Shown: piece by piece, positions 1 through 7,582 of the stretch
How the letters are laid out: the number at the start of each line of letters is the position of its first letter
How positions within the stretch are numbered: the stretch's first letter is position 1
Source of the DNA: an uncultured Burkholderiales bacterium
GTDB lineage: Bacteria > Pseudomonadota > Gammaproteobacteria > Burkholderiales > Burkholderiaceae_C
DNA: 13,504 nucleotides
Reading direction: 5' to 3'
Assembly (NCBI GenBank): GCA_903925445.1
Contig: CAIYFE010000159.1
Coordinates: forward strand, 1 to 13,504
Notes under the pieces: model-generated
Database searches by the model: none
Seen by the model: only the letters and a program-made list of their open reading frames with translations
Told to the model about the DNA's origin: nothing
Position numbers and translations under genes: made by a program

Positions 1-156
1 ACCCAAGAACTGCTGCAGAACATAGGAGCGCATGACATTTGGAGCGACCATCTGACGGGGCAAGTGTTCGCGCCTCACACGCCCACGCATTACATTCCTT
101 GGGCATTTAGGTCGCATTACGGTCATTGGTTACAGGCCGGCTGGATGAATCCTTGA
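1..156 (+). CDS. 3' end of an unidentified convergent gene (partial)
   Basis: Frame 1 of the plus strand is open from the window edge through 51 codons to a TGA at 154-156. The peptide is rich in His, Trp and Pro (for example HTPTHYIPWAF and HYGHWLQAGWMNP). It reads like a natural soluble protein tail, but I do not recognise the family. Its stop abuts the stop of fliJ on the other strand, giving TGATCA with no spacer, which fits a genuine convergent gene end. The minus strand here also carries a short open stretch of about 39 codons running off the edge, so the call rests on composition and on the neat junction. No function is proposed. Confidence 0.5.
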   Translation, partial: TQELLQNIGAHDIWSDHLTGQVFAPHTPTHYIPWAFRSHYGHWLQAGWMNP

Positions 157-597
157 TCACGCTTTGAGGTTGTAGAGCGTGATGCCTGCAGCATCCATTT
201 CGCGTTGTTCGCGTTTGAGCTGGTATTTGCGGACTGCGGCTAAGTCTTGTTCGACCAACGCGTCCATTTTGACGCGTTTGAGTTCAGCCTCTTGCAAAGC
301 CTGTTGGCAAGTTTCAAGCTGTTTTTGTGCGGTTTGCAAATCGACTTCTACGCGCTGAATGAGCGTTTGAATTTGCTGCATGAACGCGCGAAAGTTCATG
401 GTTTGTGCGATGGTGTGGGCTTTTTTTTCAGCTTCAATTGAGCGCTGCACGTAGTCTTGGTACAGCAACTGCATTTTTTCTCGACTGGCTTGGAGCTGAT
501 GCACCTTCTCGCGCGCCTTGACCAATGCGGCTTGCGCTGCATCCGATTTTTCTTTGGCTTTTTTTGCCAACAAAGGCCAAACGGTGCGGGGCTTCAT
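157..597 (-). CDS. fliJ: Flagellar export chaperone/stalk protein FliJ
   Basis: The product has 146 residues, the usual FliJ size. It is almost wholly predicted alpha-helical coiled coil, rich in Gln, Glu, Lys and Ala, with a C-terminal segment (KREQREMDAAG) like the conserved end of FliJ. In the family, FliJ forms the antiparallel coiled coil that sits in the centre of the FliI hexamer and links the export ATPase to the FlhA gate. The ATG at 597 overlaps the fliI stop by four bases (ATGA), and no clear Shine-Dalgarno sequence precedes it, so translation is probably coupled to fliI. It is the last gene of the unit, and I see no hairpin terminator after it. Sequence identity in this family is low, so the call leans on coiled-coil character, length and position. 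Confidence 0.9.
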   Translation of the reverse strand: MKPRTVWPLLAKKAKEKSDAAQAALVKAREKVHQLQASREKMQLLYQDYVQRSIEAEKKAHTIAQTMNFRAFMQQIQTLIQRVEVDLQTAQKQLETCQQALQEAELKRVKMDALVEQDLAAVRKYQLKREQREMDAAGITLYNLKA

Positions 598-1913
598 GTG
601 AGCATGTGACTCAATTGCATGCGACTGAGTTTGTAGCTCTCAGCTTGGTGCATGTCTTGGCGCAAAAAGTTGACCATGGCGTCATGCAAGCGAATGGCTT
701 CATCCAGCTCTGAGTTGGTGCCTTTTTCGTAGGCGCCGACTTGCACCAAATCTGCATTTTGTTGATAAACAGACCAAAGCCTGCGGAATTTATTGGCTAA
801 GCGCAACTCATCAGGATTGACCAAGTTTTGCATCACGCGGGAAATAGAACCATTGAGGTCAATCGCAGGGTAATGCGCTTGGTCAGCCAAGCGGCGTGAC
901 AGCATGACTTGACCATCCAAAGACGCCCGAGCAATGTCCACGATGGGGTCGGAGGCGTCATCACCTTCGGCCAAAACGGTGTAGATGGAGGTGATTGCGC
1001 CGTGTCCATGTCGCCCCACGCCGCCTCGTTCAATGAGGTTGGGCAACAAAGCGAACACCGAAGGTGGATAGCCTTTCGCCGTGGGTGGTTCTCCAATGGC
1101 AAGTCCAATTTCTCGCTGCGCATGGGCGACTCGGGTCAAGCTGTCGCACAGCATCAAGACATTTTTTCCTTGATCGCGAAAGTATTCGGCAATCACGTGG
1201 GTCATGTGTGTGGCTTTGAGGCGCAAAACTGGCGACACGTTGGCCGGCGCAGCAATGACCACCGACTTGGCCAAGCCCTCTTCGCCCAAAGATTCTGAGA
1301 TGAATGCCTGCACCTCGCGTCCACGCTCGCCGATCAAACCAATCACCACAACATCGGCTTGTGTGAATCGCGTCAACATGCCCAGCAGCACGCTTTTGCC
1401 TACGCCAGAGCCTGCCACCAAGCCAATGCGCTGCCCACGTCCAATCGTCAAGCAACTGTTGATGGCCTTCACGCCAACATCTAAAACGGTGTCGATGGGA
1501 CCGCGCTCCATAGGATTCAAAGGATGGCCCAACAAGTTGACCTGATCGGGCAGGTCGGGCAACGGCTTGCCGTCCAACGGTTGACCACGGCCATCGATCA
1601 CTCGACCCAACAAAGCGTCACCCACTTGGATTTGCGCCGAGTTGGTCATGACCCGAACCGTGTCACCTGGGCCCACACCCACGGGGTCGGAGAAGGGCAT
1701 GAGGTAGAGGGTTTTGTCGTTGAAGCCCACAACTTCTGCTTCGACGCGATGGCCATCTTGGCCCAACACTTCGCAGCACGCGCCAAGCGGCGCCATGATG
1801 CCTCGCGTTTCGAGTGTCAAGCCGACCAAGCGCACCAAGGTTCCGCTGCGCTGTGGCGCAGGAACACGCAGCTTGGAGAGGCTGCGATCAACTTCTTGGG
1901 CAAGGTCAAGCAT
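594..1913 (-). CDS. fliI: Flagellum-specific export ATPase FliI
   Basis: This 439-residue F1-beta-like ATPase powers and times flagellar type III export at the cytoplasmic face of the basal body. The P-loop AGSGVGKS lies at residues 167-174. The GERGREV motif with the catalytic-type glutamate is at about 195-201. The Walker B strand ends at Asp257 (VLMLCDSLTR), followed by the family signature IGEPPTAKGYPPSVF at 273-287. The N-terminal beta-barrel spans roughly residues 20-105. Length is normal for FliI. The ATG at 1913 lies 12 nt after the stop of the FliF-tail paralogue. The sequence just upstream is pyrimidine-rich (TTTTCTTCCT) with no Shine-Dalgarno match, so initiation may depend on coupling to the preceding gene. 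The stop overlaps the fliJ start. Confidence 0.97.
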   Translation of the reverse strand: MLDLAQEVDRSLSKLRVPAPQRSGTLVRLVGLTLETRGIMAPLGACCEVLGQDGHRVEAEVVGFNDKTLYLMPFSDPVGVGPGDTVRVMTNSAQIQVGDALLGRVIDGRGQPLDGKPLPDLPDQVNLLGHPLNPMERGPIDTVLDVGVKAINSCLTIGRGQRIGLVAGSGVGKSVLLGMLTRFTQADVVVIGLIGERGREVQAFISESLGEEGLAKSVVIAAPANVSPVLRLKATHMTHVIAEYFRDQGKNVLMLCDSLTRVAHAQREIGLAIGEPPTAKGYPPSVFALLPNLIERGGVGRHGHGAITSIYTVLAEGDDASDPIVDIARASLDGQVMLSRRLADQAHYPAIDLNGSISRVMQNLVNPDELRLANKFRRLWSVYQQNADLVQVGAYEKGTNSELDEAIRLHDAMVNFLRQDMHQAESYKLSRMQLSHMLT

Positions 1914-1925
1914 AGGAAGAAAACG

Positions 1926-2615
1926 TTATTTGGTTTTGATCATGCCGCGAATGACAGCGGCCACACGGTTTTGGTCTTGCTGCACCACCATGCGAACGAC
2001 ACCAACTTTGTCTTCGTAGCTCTTGGCATTGTTGAGCAGCTCGGGCGGAATGGTGGGTTTTTTAGCGCTTTGCTGTTCGCGCTTCATGCGTTCTTTGATT
2101 TCTGCCAAAGACTCGCCTTCGCGAATTTCGATCTCGCCCATAGCGCCATCGCCGCTTTGTGCCGCATCGCCTTCGAGCTGGGCCATTTGTTCTGCCAGCG
2201 CAGCAGCTTCTTGTTGTTTGAGCTCTTCTTCGAGACGCGCTTTTTCTTCGGCTTCGAGTCGCGCTTGTTCGGCTTGGGCTTTGGCTTGATCCAACTCGGC
2301 GCGCAGTCCAAACAAATCAACGTCGTTGTCATCGTCGTGTGCAACCGATGGCTCAGAAGATTTGCGCTCTGGGCGCGGTGGCGCAATCAGCAACTGGCGA
2401 TGAAATTCGATCAACGCACTGTTGCGCTGAGAATGCTGCTCAGCAAGCCGCGCGACTTCGAGTTCGATTTCATCAATGATCGCATCTTGAACATTGGGGC
2501 CAGAGTATTCATGCACCATGTTGAGCATCAATGGGCGAACAATGGTGATCACAATCACCATAAAAATCAGCCCCATCAACATCGTGTTGATGACTTCAGG
2601 AATGATGATCATCAT
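1926..2615 (-). CDS. Membrane-anchored FliF C-terminal paralogue (mini-FliF)
   Basis: The product has 229 residues. After a nine-residue N-terminus comes one transmembrane segment (about residues 10-28) ending in IVRPLM, matching VVRPMV at the end of FliF's second membrane helix. A linker follows with an acidic patch (DDDNDVD, 94-100), then a Glu/Gln/Ala coiled coil (about 103-150). The segment EIEIREGESLAEIKERM (161-177) matches FliF 638-654 at 12 of 17 positions by eye. The final stretch from LLN (193) with SYEDKV and RMVV matches the FliG-docking end of FliF at 19 of 36. No periplasmic ring domain is present. The start is taken at ATG 2615, or equally ATG 2612, which sits seven bases after GGAG. 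The frame remains open upstream inside fliH but has no support there. I infer a FliG- or rotor-associated membrane protein; its role is unknown to me. Confidence 0.85.
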   Translation of the reverse strand: MMIIIPEVINTMLMGLIFMVIVITIVRPLMLNMVHEYSGPNVQDAIIDEIELEVARLAEQHSQRNSALIEFHRQLLIAPPRPERKSSEPSVAHDDDNDVDLFGLRAELDQAKAQAEQARLEAEEKARLEEELKQQEAAALAEQMAQLEGDAAQSGDGAMGEIEIREGESLAEIKERMKREQQSAKKPTIPPELLNNAKSYEDKVGVVRMVVQQDQNRVAAVIRGMIKTK

Positions 2616-4044
2616 CGCTCTCCATTTCTTGCAAAGACTCTTGTGGGTTGACCAAGCTCGATTGCGCACGCCAAGCTGATTCATCAATCGCCAGCGAGCG
2701 AACCAACCCAGCCAAGCGATGGCTCAAAAACTCTTCAATCACCATGCCATTGGCCAAGACGCGCACGCTGCCCGGTTGAATGTCATCGTTGATTTCCAAG
2801 CGAACACTTTTCAGCAGTTTGCTGTCTTCGGTTTCCAAACGTTGTTTGTCGCGTGCGTTGAGTTCGACCACCACCAAGCCTTGCGCGGGCACATGCACTT
2901 CATCCAAACAACGTTGAATCATGCGCTCAACCCAGGCGGTAGGCGTGTTGAGTTCGCCCAACACGATTTGTTCTGCCAAGTGCATGCTCAAGCGTTTGAT
3001 TGGCTCATACAACTTGCTGGCGTCGTTGAGCAGCTCATTGAGTTGTTGCGTCACGCTTTCGAGCACTGCTTTTTTGGCGTCAACTTCTTCTTGCAGCGCT
3101 TCACGCGCTTGGCGCTCGCCTTCTTCTAAACCTTTGGCGTATTGCGCTTGCTCGCGTTGTAAAACTTCCTCTTCTTGCACGCCCGGCGTTGGCTCAACTT
3201 CGGGTTCTAAATCTGACTGGACTTGTTGCTCAATGTCTTGCGCATCTGCCTCCAGCTCAGCAGCAGACATTTCTTGCGCATCATTGAGTTCGCTTTCGAC
3301 AAACTCTGAGCCTTCGAGGGTTTGCGCTTCAACCGTCGATTCGGGATCAACCGCTTCGAGCTCTTGATCGGTCAAAGCTTGGACGGGAAATGCATCGTCT
3401 TGTGCCAACTCTTGCACTTCCAGCGCTGCAGGCAGGTCATCCAAGTCTTGCGCTTGAACCTCATCAGGCAGCGCTTGCAAGTCCCGTGTGGAGTCTGCTT
3501 GTTCTTGTTCGCTGGACGCGTCGTTGCCTTGGGCGTTGGCGTCACCCAGATCGTCTTGCAGATTTGCTTCGTCTTGATTTTCTGATTCAACCAACGCCTG
3601 CGTGGGCAGGAGCGGTGTTGGTTGCAAGGCTTCTTCAGGCACAAGCACTTCAGGTTCTGGTTGAACAATGATGGGCTTGCCGCTCCAATCCACGGCTTGA
3701 TAAACCATGGGCACAAAAGGCAAATGCGAGTTATCAGACTCTTGCGGATTAGTGCTGGTTGGACCCACAAATGGATCGGATTGCTCATGCTTTTGTTGTG
3801 CTTCATCCAGCAAGGCCAAAGCCGTCATGATGTGCTTGGGCAACGGATGCATCATGGGCTCGACGCGCATGGCCGAAAAATCTTTGGGCTCAGTTCGCAA
3901 ACCCATTGCCTCAAATCCATCGGCATCAGGCTCATCTGTGCCCCATTGTGCCGAGGCAAAGCTGCGCCTCTCACTTTGAGGCATGAGATTCGCCGCAGCC
4001 TGCCACGGCTTTTCAGGCCGCAATGGACGAGGTTGGTTATACAA
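2596..4044 (-). CDS. fliH: Flagellar assembly protein FliH with long acidic N-terminal extension
   Basis: FliH is the stator-like partner of the export ATPase: it binds FliI and links it to the C-ring and export gate. The family core is in the C-terminal third. Residues 302-330 give a short GLEEGE motif and charged helix, followed by a coiled coil and the FliH/YscL-type domain to about 455 (for example AEQIVLGEL and INDDIQPGSVRV). The protein has 482 residues, about twice the usual size. The excess is a low-complexity region (about 125-300) dominated by Glu, Asp, Gln, Ala and Leu, with repeated LQAL-, VQAQ- and LEAD-like phrases. The start is TTG 4044, supported by a GGGAGG sequence eight bases upstream; the next in-frame ATG (residue 21) has no such support. 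The start overlaps the fliG stop and the 3' end overlaps the mini-FliF start. Confidence 0.88.
   Translation of the reverse strand: MYNQPRPLRPEKPWQAAANLMPQSERRSFASAQWGTDEPDADGFEAMGLRTEPKDFSAMRVEPMMHPLPKHIMTALALLDEAQQKHEQSDPFVGPTSTNPQESDNSHLPFVPMVYQAVDWSGKPIIVQPEPEVLVPEEALQPTPLLPTQALVESENQDEANLQDDLGDANAQGNDASSEQEQADSTRDLQALPDEVQAQDLDDLPAALEVQELAQDDAFPVQALTDQELEAVDPESTVEAQTLEGSEFVESELNDAQEMSAAELEADAQDIEQQVQSDLEPEVEPTPGVQEEEVLQREQAQYAKGLEEGERQAREALQEEVDAKKAVLESVTQQLNELLNDASKLYEPIKRLSMHLAEQIVLGELNTPTAWVERMIQRCLDEVHVPAQGLVVVELNARDKQRLETEDSKLLKSVRLEINDDIQPGSVRVLANGMVIEEFLSHRLAGLVRSLAIDESAWRAQSSLVNPQESLQEMESDDDHHS
2618..2623 (-). promoter_or_regulatory. Ribosome binding site for the mini-FliF gene
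   Basis: The minus strand reads GGAGAGCGATGATG. GGAG is four bases before the first ATG (2615) and seven before the second (2612). It lies within the last codons of fliH and shows that the gene starts here, in overlap with fliH, rather than at the upstream limit of the open frame (2687). Confidence 0.65.
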
Positions 4045-5074
4045 AGTCTGCGCCTCCCAAAATCAGCTCGCCAGAATCTGAGAGCTTGCGCGCAATGCGC
4101 ATGATTTTCTTTTGAGCATCTTCAACATCGGACATGCGTTGCGGGCCTTTGGCTTCCATGTCGTCTTTGAACATGCCACGCGCACGCTCGGACATGTTGT
4201 CAAAGAAGCGGTCTTTGCAGCCATCACTGGCGCCTTTGAGCGCAATCATCAACATGTCGGGTTCGACAGCGCGCATGAGCACCTGAATGCCTTTGTTGTC
4301 CACGCTGACCAAGTTCTCGAAGGTGAACATGTTGTCTTGGATCTTGAGCATCAAGTCAGGATCAATGTCGTTCAAGCCACCCATGATGCTGCTCTCCAGC
4401 TCGGTCTTGGTCAAGTTCATGATCTTGGCCGCTGCCTTGATGCCGCCAAAACTTGAAGATTGCGCAGAGGCGCTCTTAGAGAATTGCTGCTTCATGATGG
4501 CTTCGAGTTCGGCCATCGCCGAGGGTTGCACGGTGTCCAAGCTGGCCACGCGTTGAATCACTTCAGCGCGAATTTCAGAGGGCAAATAAATCAGCACATC
4601 GGCCGCGACTTCGCTCTCAAGCAAAGACAAGATGATGGCCACAACTTGCGGATGCTCGCCTTTGATCATGTCGGCAATGCCACGCGCGTCCATCCAGCTG
4701 AGGATGTCCAAGCCCTTGGTGCCTTGACCGGGCATGATGCGACCCAACACGGAGGCGGCTTTGTCGTCACCCAAGGCACGACGCATGACTTTTTCCACGT
4801 AATCGGTGTTGCCCATGCTCAAGGTTGATTGCTTTTTCAAGTGCTCAACAAACTCGTCCAACACCACGTTGACGGCTTCTTGCGAGAAGTCGGCCACTTG
4901 CACCATCGCATGCCCGAGGGCTTGAACCTCTTTGGGGTTCAAAAATTTGATGATCTCTGCTGCTTGGTCTTCGCCCAAGAGCAACATCAACACCGCAGCG
5001 CGTTGCGTACTGGTGATATTGTTTAACTCGGTGCGCAAGGCATCGGTCATCACCAAGCTGTCGTTGTCTGCCAT
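4037..5074 (-). CDS. fliG: Flagellar motor switch protein FliG
   Basis: FliG is the rotor protein of the C-ring. Its N-domain docks on the FliF C-terminus, its middle domain binds FliM, and its C-domain meets the MotA stator for torque. The product has 345 residues, normal for the family. The EHPQ motif is at 140-143. In the C-domain the charged torque residues are all present: Lys280, Arg297, Asp304, Asp305 and Arg313, at a constant offset of 16 from the E. coli positions 264, 281, 288, 289 and 297 as I recall them. The ATG at 5074 follows AAGGAAA, a good ribosome binding site, 32 nt after the fliF stop. Because this genome has two FliF-type tails, the N-domain of this FliG has two potential docking partners encoded in the same operon. 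Confidence 0.98.
   Translation of the reverse strand: MADNDSLVMTDALRTELNNITSTQRAAVLMLLLGEDQAAEIIKFLNPKEVQALGHAMVQVADFSQEAVNVVLDEFVEHLKKQSTLSMGNTDYVEKVMRRALGDDKAASVLGRIMPGQGTKGLDILSWMDARGIADMIKGEHPQVVAIILSLLESEVAADVLIYLPSEIRAEVIQRVASLDTVQPSAMAELEAIMKQQFSKSASAQSSSFGGIKAAAKIMNLTKTELESSIMGGLNDIDPDLMLKIQDNMFTFENLVSVDNKGIQVLMRAVEPDMLMIALKGASDGCKDRFFDNMSERARGMFKDDMEAKGPQRMSDVEDAQKKIMRIARKLSDSGELILGGADFV
4053..4058 (-). promoter_or_regulatory. Ribosome binding site deciding the TTG start of fliH
   Basis: On the minus strand GGGAGG is followed by eight bases (CGCAGACT) and TTG at 4044-4042. It lies inside the last codons of fliG. It is one of the strongest Shine-Dalgarno matches in the window and supports a rare TTG start rather than an internal ATG. 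Confidence 0.7.
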
Positions 5075-5106
5075 GGTTATTTCCTTATTCGTTCACTTCA
5101 AGCGTC

Positions 5107-7218
5107 TTAACCCTGGATCAAGCCTTTGAGCACGCCAGCCACGCGGGTGGAATCCTCAGAGACGATCATGCGGATCAAGGCAACCTTGTCATCGTAGGAG
5201 TTTGCTGTGTTGAGCAAGTCCGCAGATATGGATTGTTTCTTAGGCTTCAAGCTTGCCATACGGGCCTTGACTTCTTCAAGTGTTTCGCCTTCTTGAATCT
5301 CAATTTCTTCGCCAACACCATCTTCGACGGCGGCGGCAATGGCTGCAGCTTCGGCTTTCGCTTTGGCTTCAGCCAAGGCGCGCTCTTGTTCTTCACGTGC
5401 CAGCTGTTCTGCGGCGGCTTTTTCAGCCACTGCCAAGCGTGCGGCTTCGGCAATTTTGGCGGCCATGGCAGCAGAACGTGTTGCTTCTTCTGCCAAACGA
5501 GCCATTTCGTTTTCATGCGCTTCGCGGGCTTCTTTGGCTGCGTGTTGCGCCGCCACAGATTCAGCGGTTGCCACTTCAATGGCCAGTTTAGCCTCTCGTT
5601 CCGCGGCCTCTGCCGCAGCAGCAGCCAATGCAGCTGGATCGATTTCTGGGCTGGTCAAGCGACGCACCATGGGGCGAACCACAAAGACCATCAACAGCAA
5701 GAAGACCAAGGCAATCACGCCAGCGTTGACCATGACTTGGTAGTTTTCATCCAGGTACCAAGGCACGGCGTTGGGATCAATTTGGGGTTCAAATTTGGTT
5801 GACACCACGGTGACCACGTCGCCACGGTTTTCATTGAAACCCACGGCACCTTTGACGAGCTGATTCAAACGCTCCAACTCCTCCGCAGAGTAAGGAATAG
5901 AAGTCGCGGGCGCTGCGCCATCGGCGGGTTTTTCCACTTTCATGCCCGCAGGAATGGGGCGCTCATTGAGCAAAACACCCACGCCAATTTTGGTGATCAC
6001 ACCCATGGCGTTTTTGGTGTGGCGCACTGCGCGGTCCAGTTCGTAGTTTTTGGTACTGCGAGCCGTGACTTGGACGCCCTTCTCGCTCACGCCTTTGAGT
6101 GGGTCGGCGTTGGTTTGCGTGGTGGCTTGCGGATTGGTCGGCGCAGGGGGTGTATTGGACAGCGCACCGGGAATACCAATCGCGTCGCGCAAGGTGCTGC
6201 GATCTTCCACGAACAACTCTGAACGTGTTTTAGGACCTTTGTCTTGGGAGTCAAAATCTTCGGTCGTCGTTTCGGTTTGCGTGAAGTCCAAAGACATGCT
6301 GACTTGAGCGGTCACGTTGGCTTCGCCCACGATGGGCGCCAGCAACTGAATCAATCGGGTGCGGTACAGATCTTCCATCTGCTGCTTTTGCGTCAGCTGA
6401 GCAGCCGTCAAACCCAAAGGTTGCTCGGTCAACATGTCGTTCATCAAGCTACCAAAGTTGTCCACAACCGACACGTTTTCAGGCGCGAGATAAGGCACGC
6501 TGGAGGCCACCAATTGGATGATGGCTTGCACGTTGGCCGAGGACACCGTGCGTCCTGGCATGCGCGTGATGATGACCGATGCTTTGGTTGGCGCGCGATC
6601 GCGCACAAAAACACTTTGCTTGGGAGCGGCCAAATGCACGCGGGCAGATTTGATGCCACCAATTTGCATGATGCTGTGCGCCAGCTCTTGCTCCATCGCG
6701 TTGTTGTAACGAACTTGCTCCATGAACTGGCTTGTGGTCATGGCGGGCATGTCTTTGAGGTTGTCCATGCCAGCGACTTCGGTGTGCGGGATGCCTTTAG
6801 AGGCAAGCAACATGCGCGCTTCTTGAAAGCGTGCCGTTGGCACCGACAACTGCCCCGTGGCTTCGTCCACCTCGGGTTTGAATTCGCCTGCACGAAGCGC
6901 TTCTAAGGCTTGTTGTTTGTCCGCGTCGTTGAGCATCATCACCAAGGGGCGATAAGGCGTGGGTTTCATGGAAGTGAAAAACACCGCCACTGAAACCAGC
7001 AACATGAAAATCACCACAAACGGCAAAGCCTTGCGCACGCTGGGCTGGCGCAAAATATCCAGCACCACCGCTGCGGGCCCTTCGGATTGATTGAGCCAAG
7101 ATGGAATGCGTGAATTAGCAGATGCCGTGACGTTGCCGCCAGCCGCATTGGGTGCTGAGGCATCGGAAGTAGTCGCTGGTAATCCAGCTGCGGGCATGTT
7201 GAGAGTATCTGTTGCCAT
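5107..7218 (-). CDS. fliF: Flagellar MS-ring protein FliF, enlarged cytoplasmic domain
   Basis: FliF builds the inner-membrane MS-ring, the base of the flagellum. Membrane helix 1 is at about 65-83, and the periplasmic ring-building part (YscJ-like plus the FliF-specific region) spans about 84-490, with family phrases such as ASKGIPHTEVAG, SARVHLAAPK and FVRDRAPTKASV. Membrane helix 2 is at about 497-515. A cytoplasmic region ends in the FliG-docking tail (LLNTANSYDDKVALIRMIV, then VLKGLIQG) at 668-703. With 703 residues it is about 150 longer than typical FliF. Much of the excess is an Ala/Glu-rich coiled coil at about 525-632 between helix 2 and the docking tail. The ATG at 7218 follows GAAAG and lies 19 nt after the fliE stop. 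Confidence 0.97.
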   Translation of the reverse strand: MATDTLNMPAAGLPATTSDASAPNAAGGNVTASANSRIPSWLNQSEGPAAVVLDILRQPSVRKALPFVVIFMLLVSVAVFFTSMKPTPYRPLVMMLNDADKQQALEALRAGEFKPEVDEATGQLSVPTARFQEARMLLASKGIPHTEVAGMDNLKDMPAMTTSQFMEQVRYNNAMEQELAHSIMQIGGIKSARVHLAAPKQSVFVRDRAPTKASVIITRMPGRTVSSANVQAIIQLVASSVPYLAPENVSVVDNFGSLMNDMLTEQPLGLTAAQLTQKQQMEDLYRTRLIQLLAPIVGEANVTAQVSMSLDFTQTETTTEDFDSQDKGPKTRSELFVEDRSTLRDAIGIPGALSNTPPAPTNPQATTQTNADPLKGVSEKGVQVTARSTKNYELDRAVRHTKNAMGVITKIGVGVLLNERPIPAGMKVEKPADGAAPATSIPYSAEELERLNQLVKGAVGFNENRGDVVTVVSTKFEPQIDPNAVPWYLDENYQVMVNAGVIALVFLLLMVFVVRPMVRRLTSPEIDPAALAAAAAEAAEREAKLAIEVATAESVAAQHAAKEAREAHENEMARLAEEATRSAAMAAKIAEAARLAVAEKAAAEQLAREEQERALAEAKAKAEAAAIAAAVEDGVGEEIEIQEGETLEEVKARMASLKPKKQSISADLLNTANSYDDKVALIRMIVSEDSTRVAGVLKGLIQG

Positions 7219-7237
7219 GTGAATCTTTCAAACCAGA

Positions 7238-7582
7238 TCAAACCGGCATGTTCATGATGTCTTCGTACGCTTTCATGACTTTGTTGCGTACTTGCAGGGT
7301 GGCTTCAAACGAGAGCGATGCCTTTTGCATGCTCAACACCACATCCGTGAGTGGAATATCTTCGCCACGGTCATAGGCCTCGGCCATGGCATCTGATTTG
7401 ACGTCGGCGTCGTTGACGCGGTCTAGCGCGCTTTTGACGGAATCAAAAAATGTGGGCTGCCCCACCTTGTTGCTGGTGCTGACGTTGCTTGAGTCAGACA
7501 CCGTTCCCGTGGCTTGCGTTTGGTAAGCACGCAAGGTTTCCAACATCGATTGGATGTTGGATTGAGAGATTCGATCCATCAT
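7238..7582 (-). CDS. fliE: Flagellar hook-basal body complex protein FliE
   Basis: FliE forms the junction between the MS-ring and the rod and is an early type III export substrate. The product has 114 residues, close to the family norm. The C-terminal half carries the typical pattern: FDSVKSALDRVND, then DAMAEAYDRGEDIPLTDVVL, SLSFEATLQVRNKVMKAYED and a final IMNMPV. The N-terminal 40 residues are variable and Ser/Thr/Gln-rich. The start is ATG 7582, or the directly following ATG 7579. Both follow GAAGGAG at good spacing, and the first overlaps the regulator stop as ATGA. Confidence 0.96.
   Translation of the reverse strand: MMDRISQSNIQSMLETLRAYQTQATGTVSDSSNVSTSNKVGQPTFFDSVKSALDRVNDADVKSDAMAEAYDRGEDIPLTDVVLSMQKASLSFEATLQVRNKVMKAYEDIMNMPV

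Noticed and set aside
1524..2651. Long plus-strand open frame of 375 codons opposite fliI, mini-FliF and the fliH end
   Set aside because: It runs antisense across parts of three well-supported genes, has a His/Phe/Asn-rich composition typical of antisense reading, and matches no family I recognise.
2616..2687. Upstream extension of the mini-FliF frame by 24 codons
   Set aside because: The extension lies wholly inside fliH in another frame, and a good GGAG site supports the start at 2615 or 2612.
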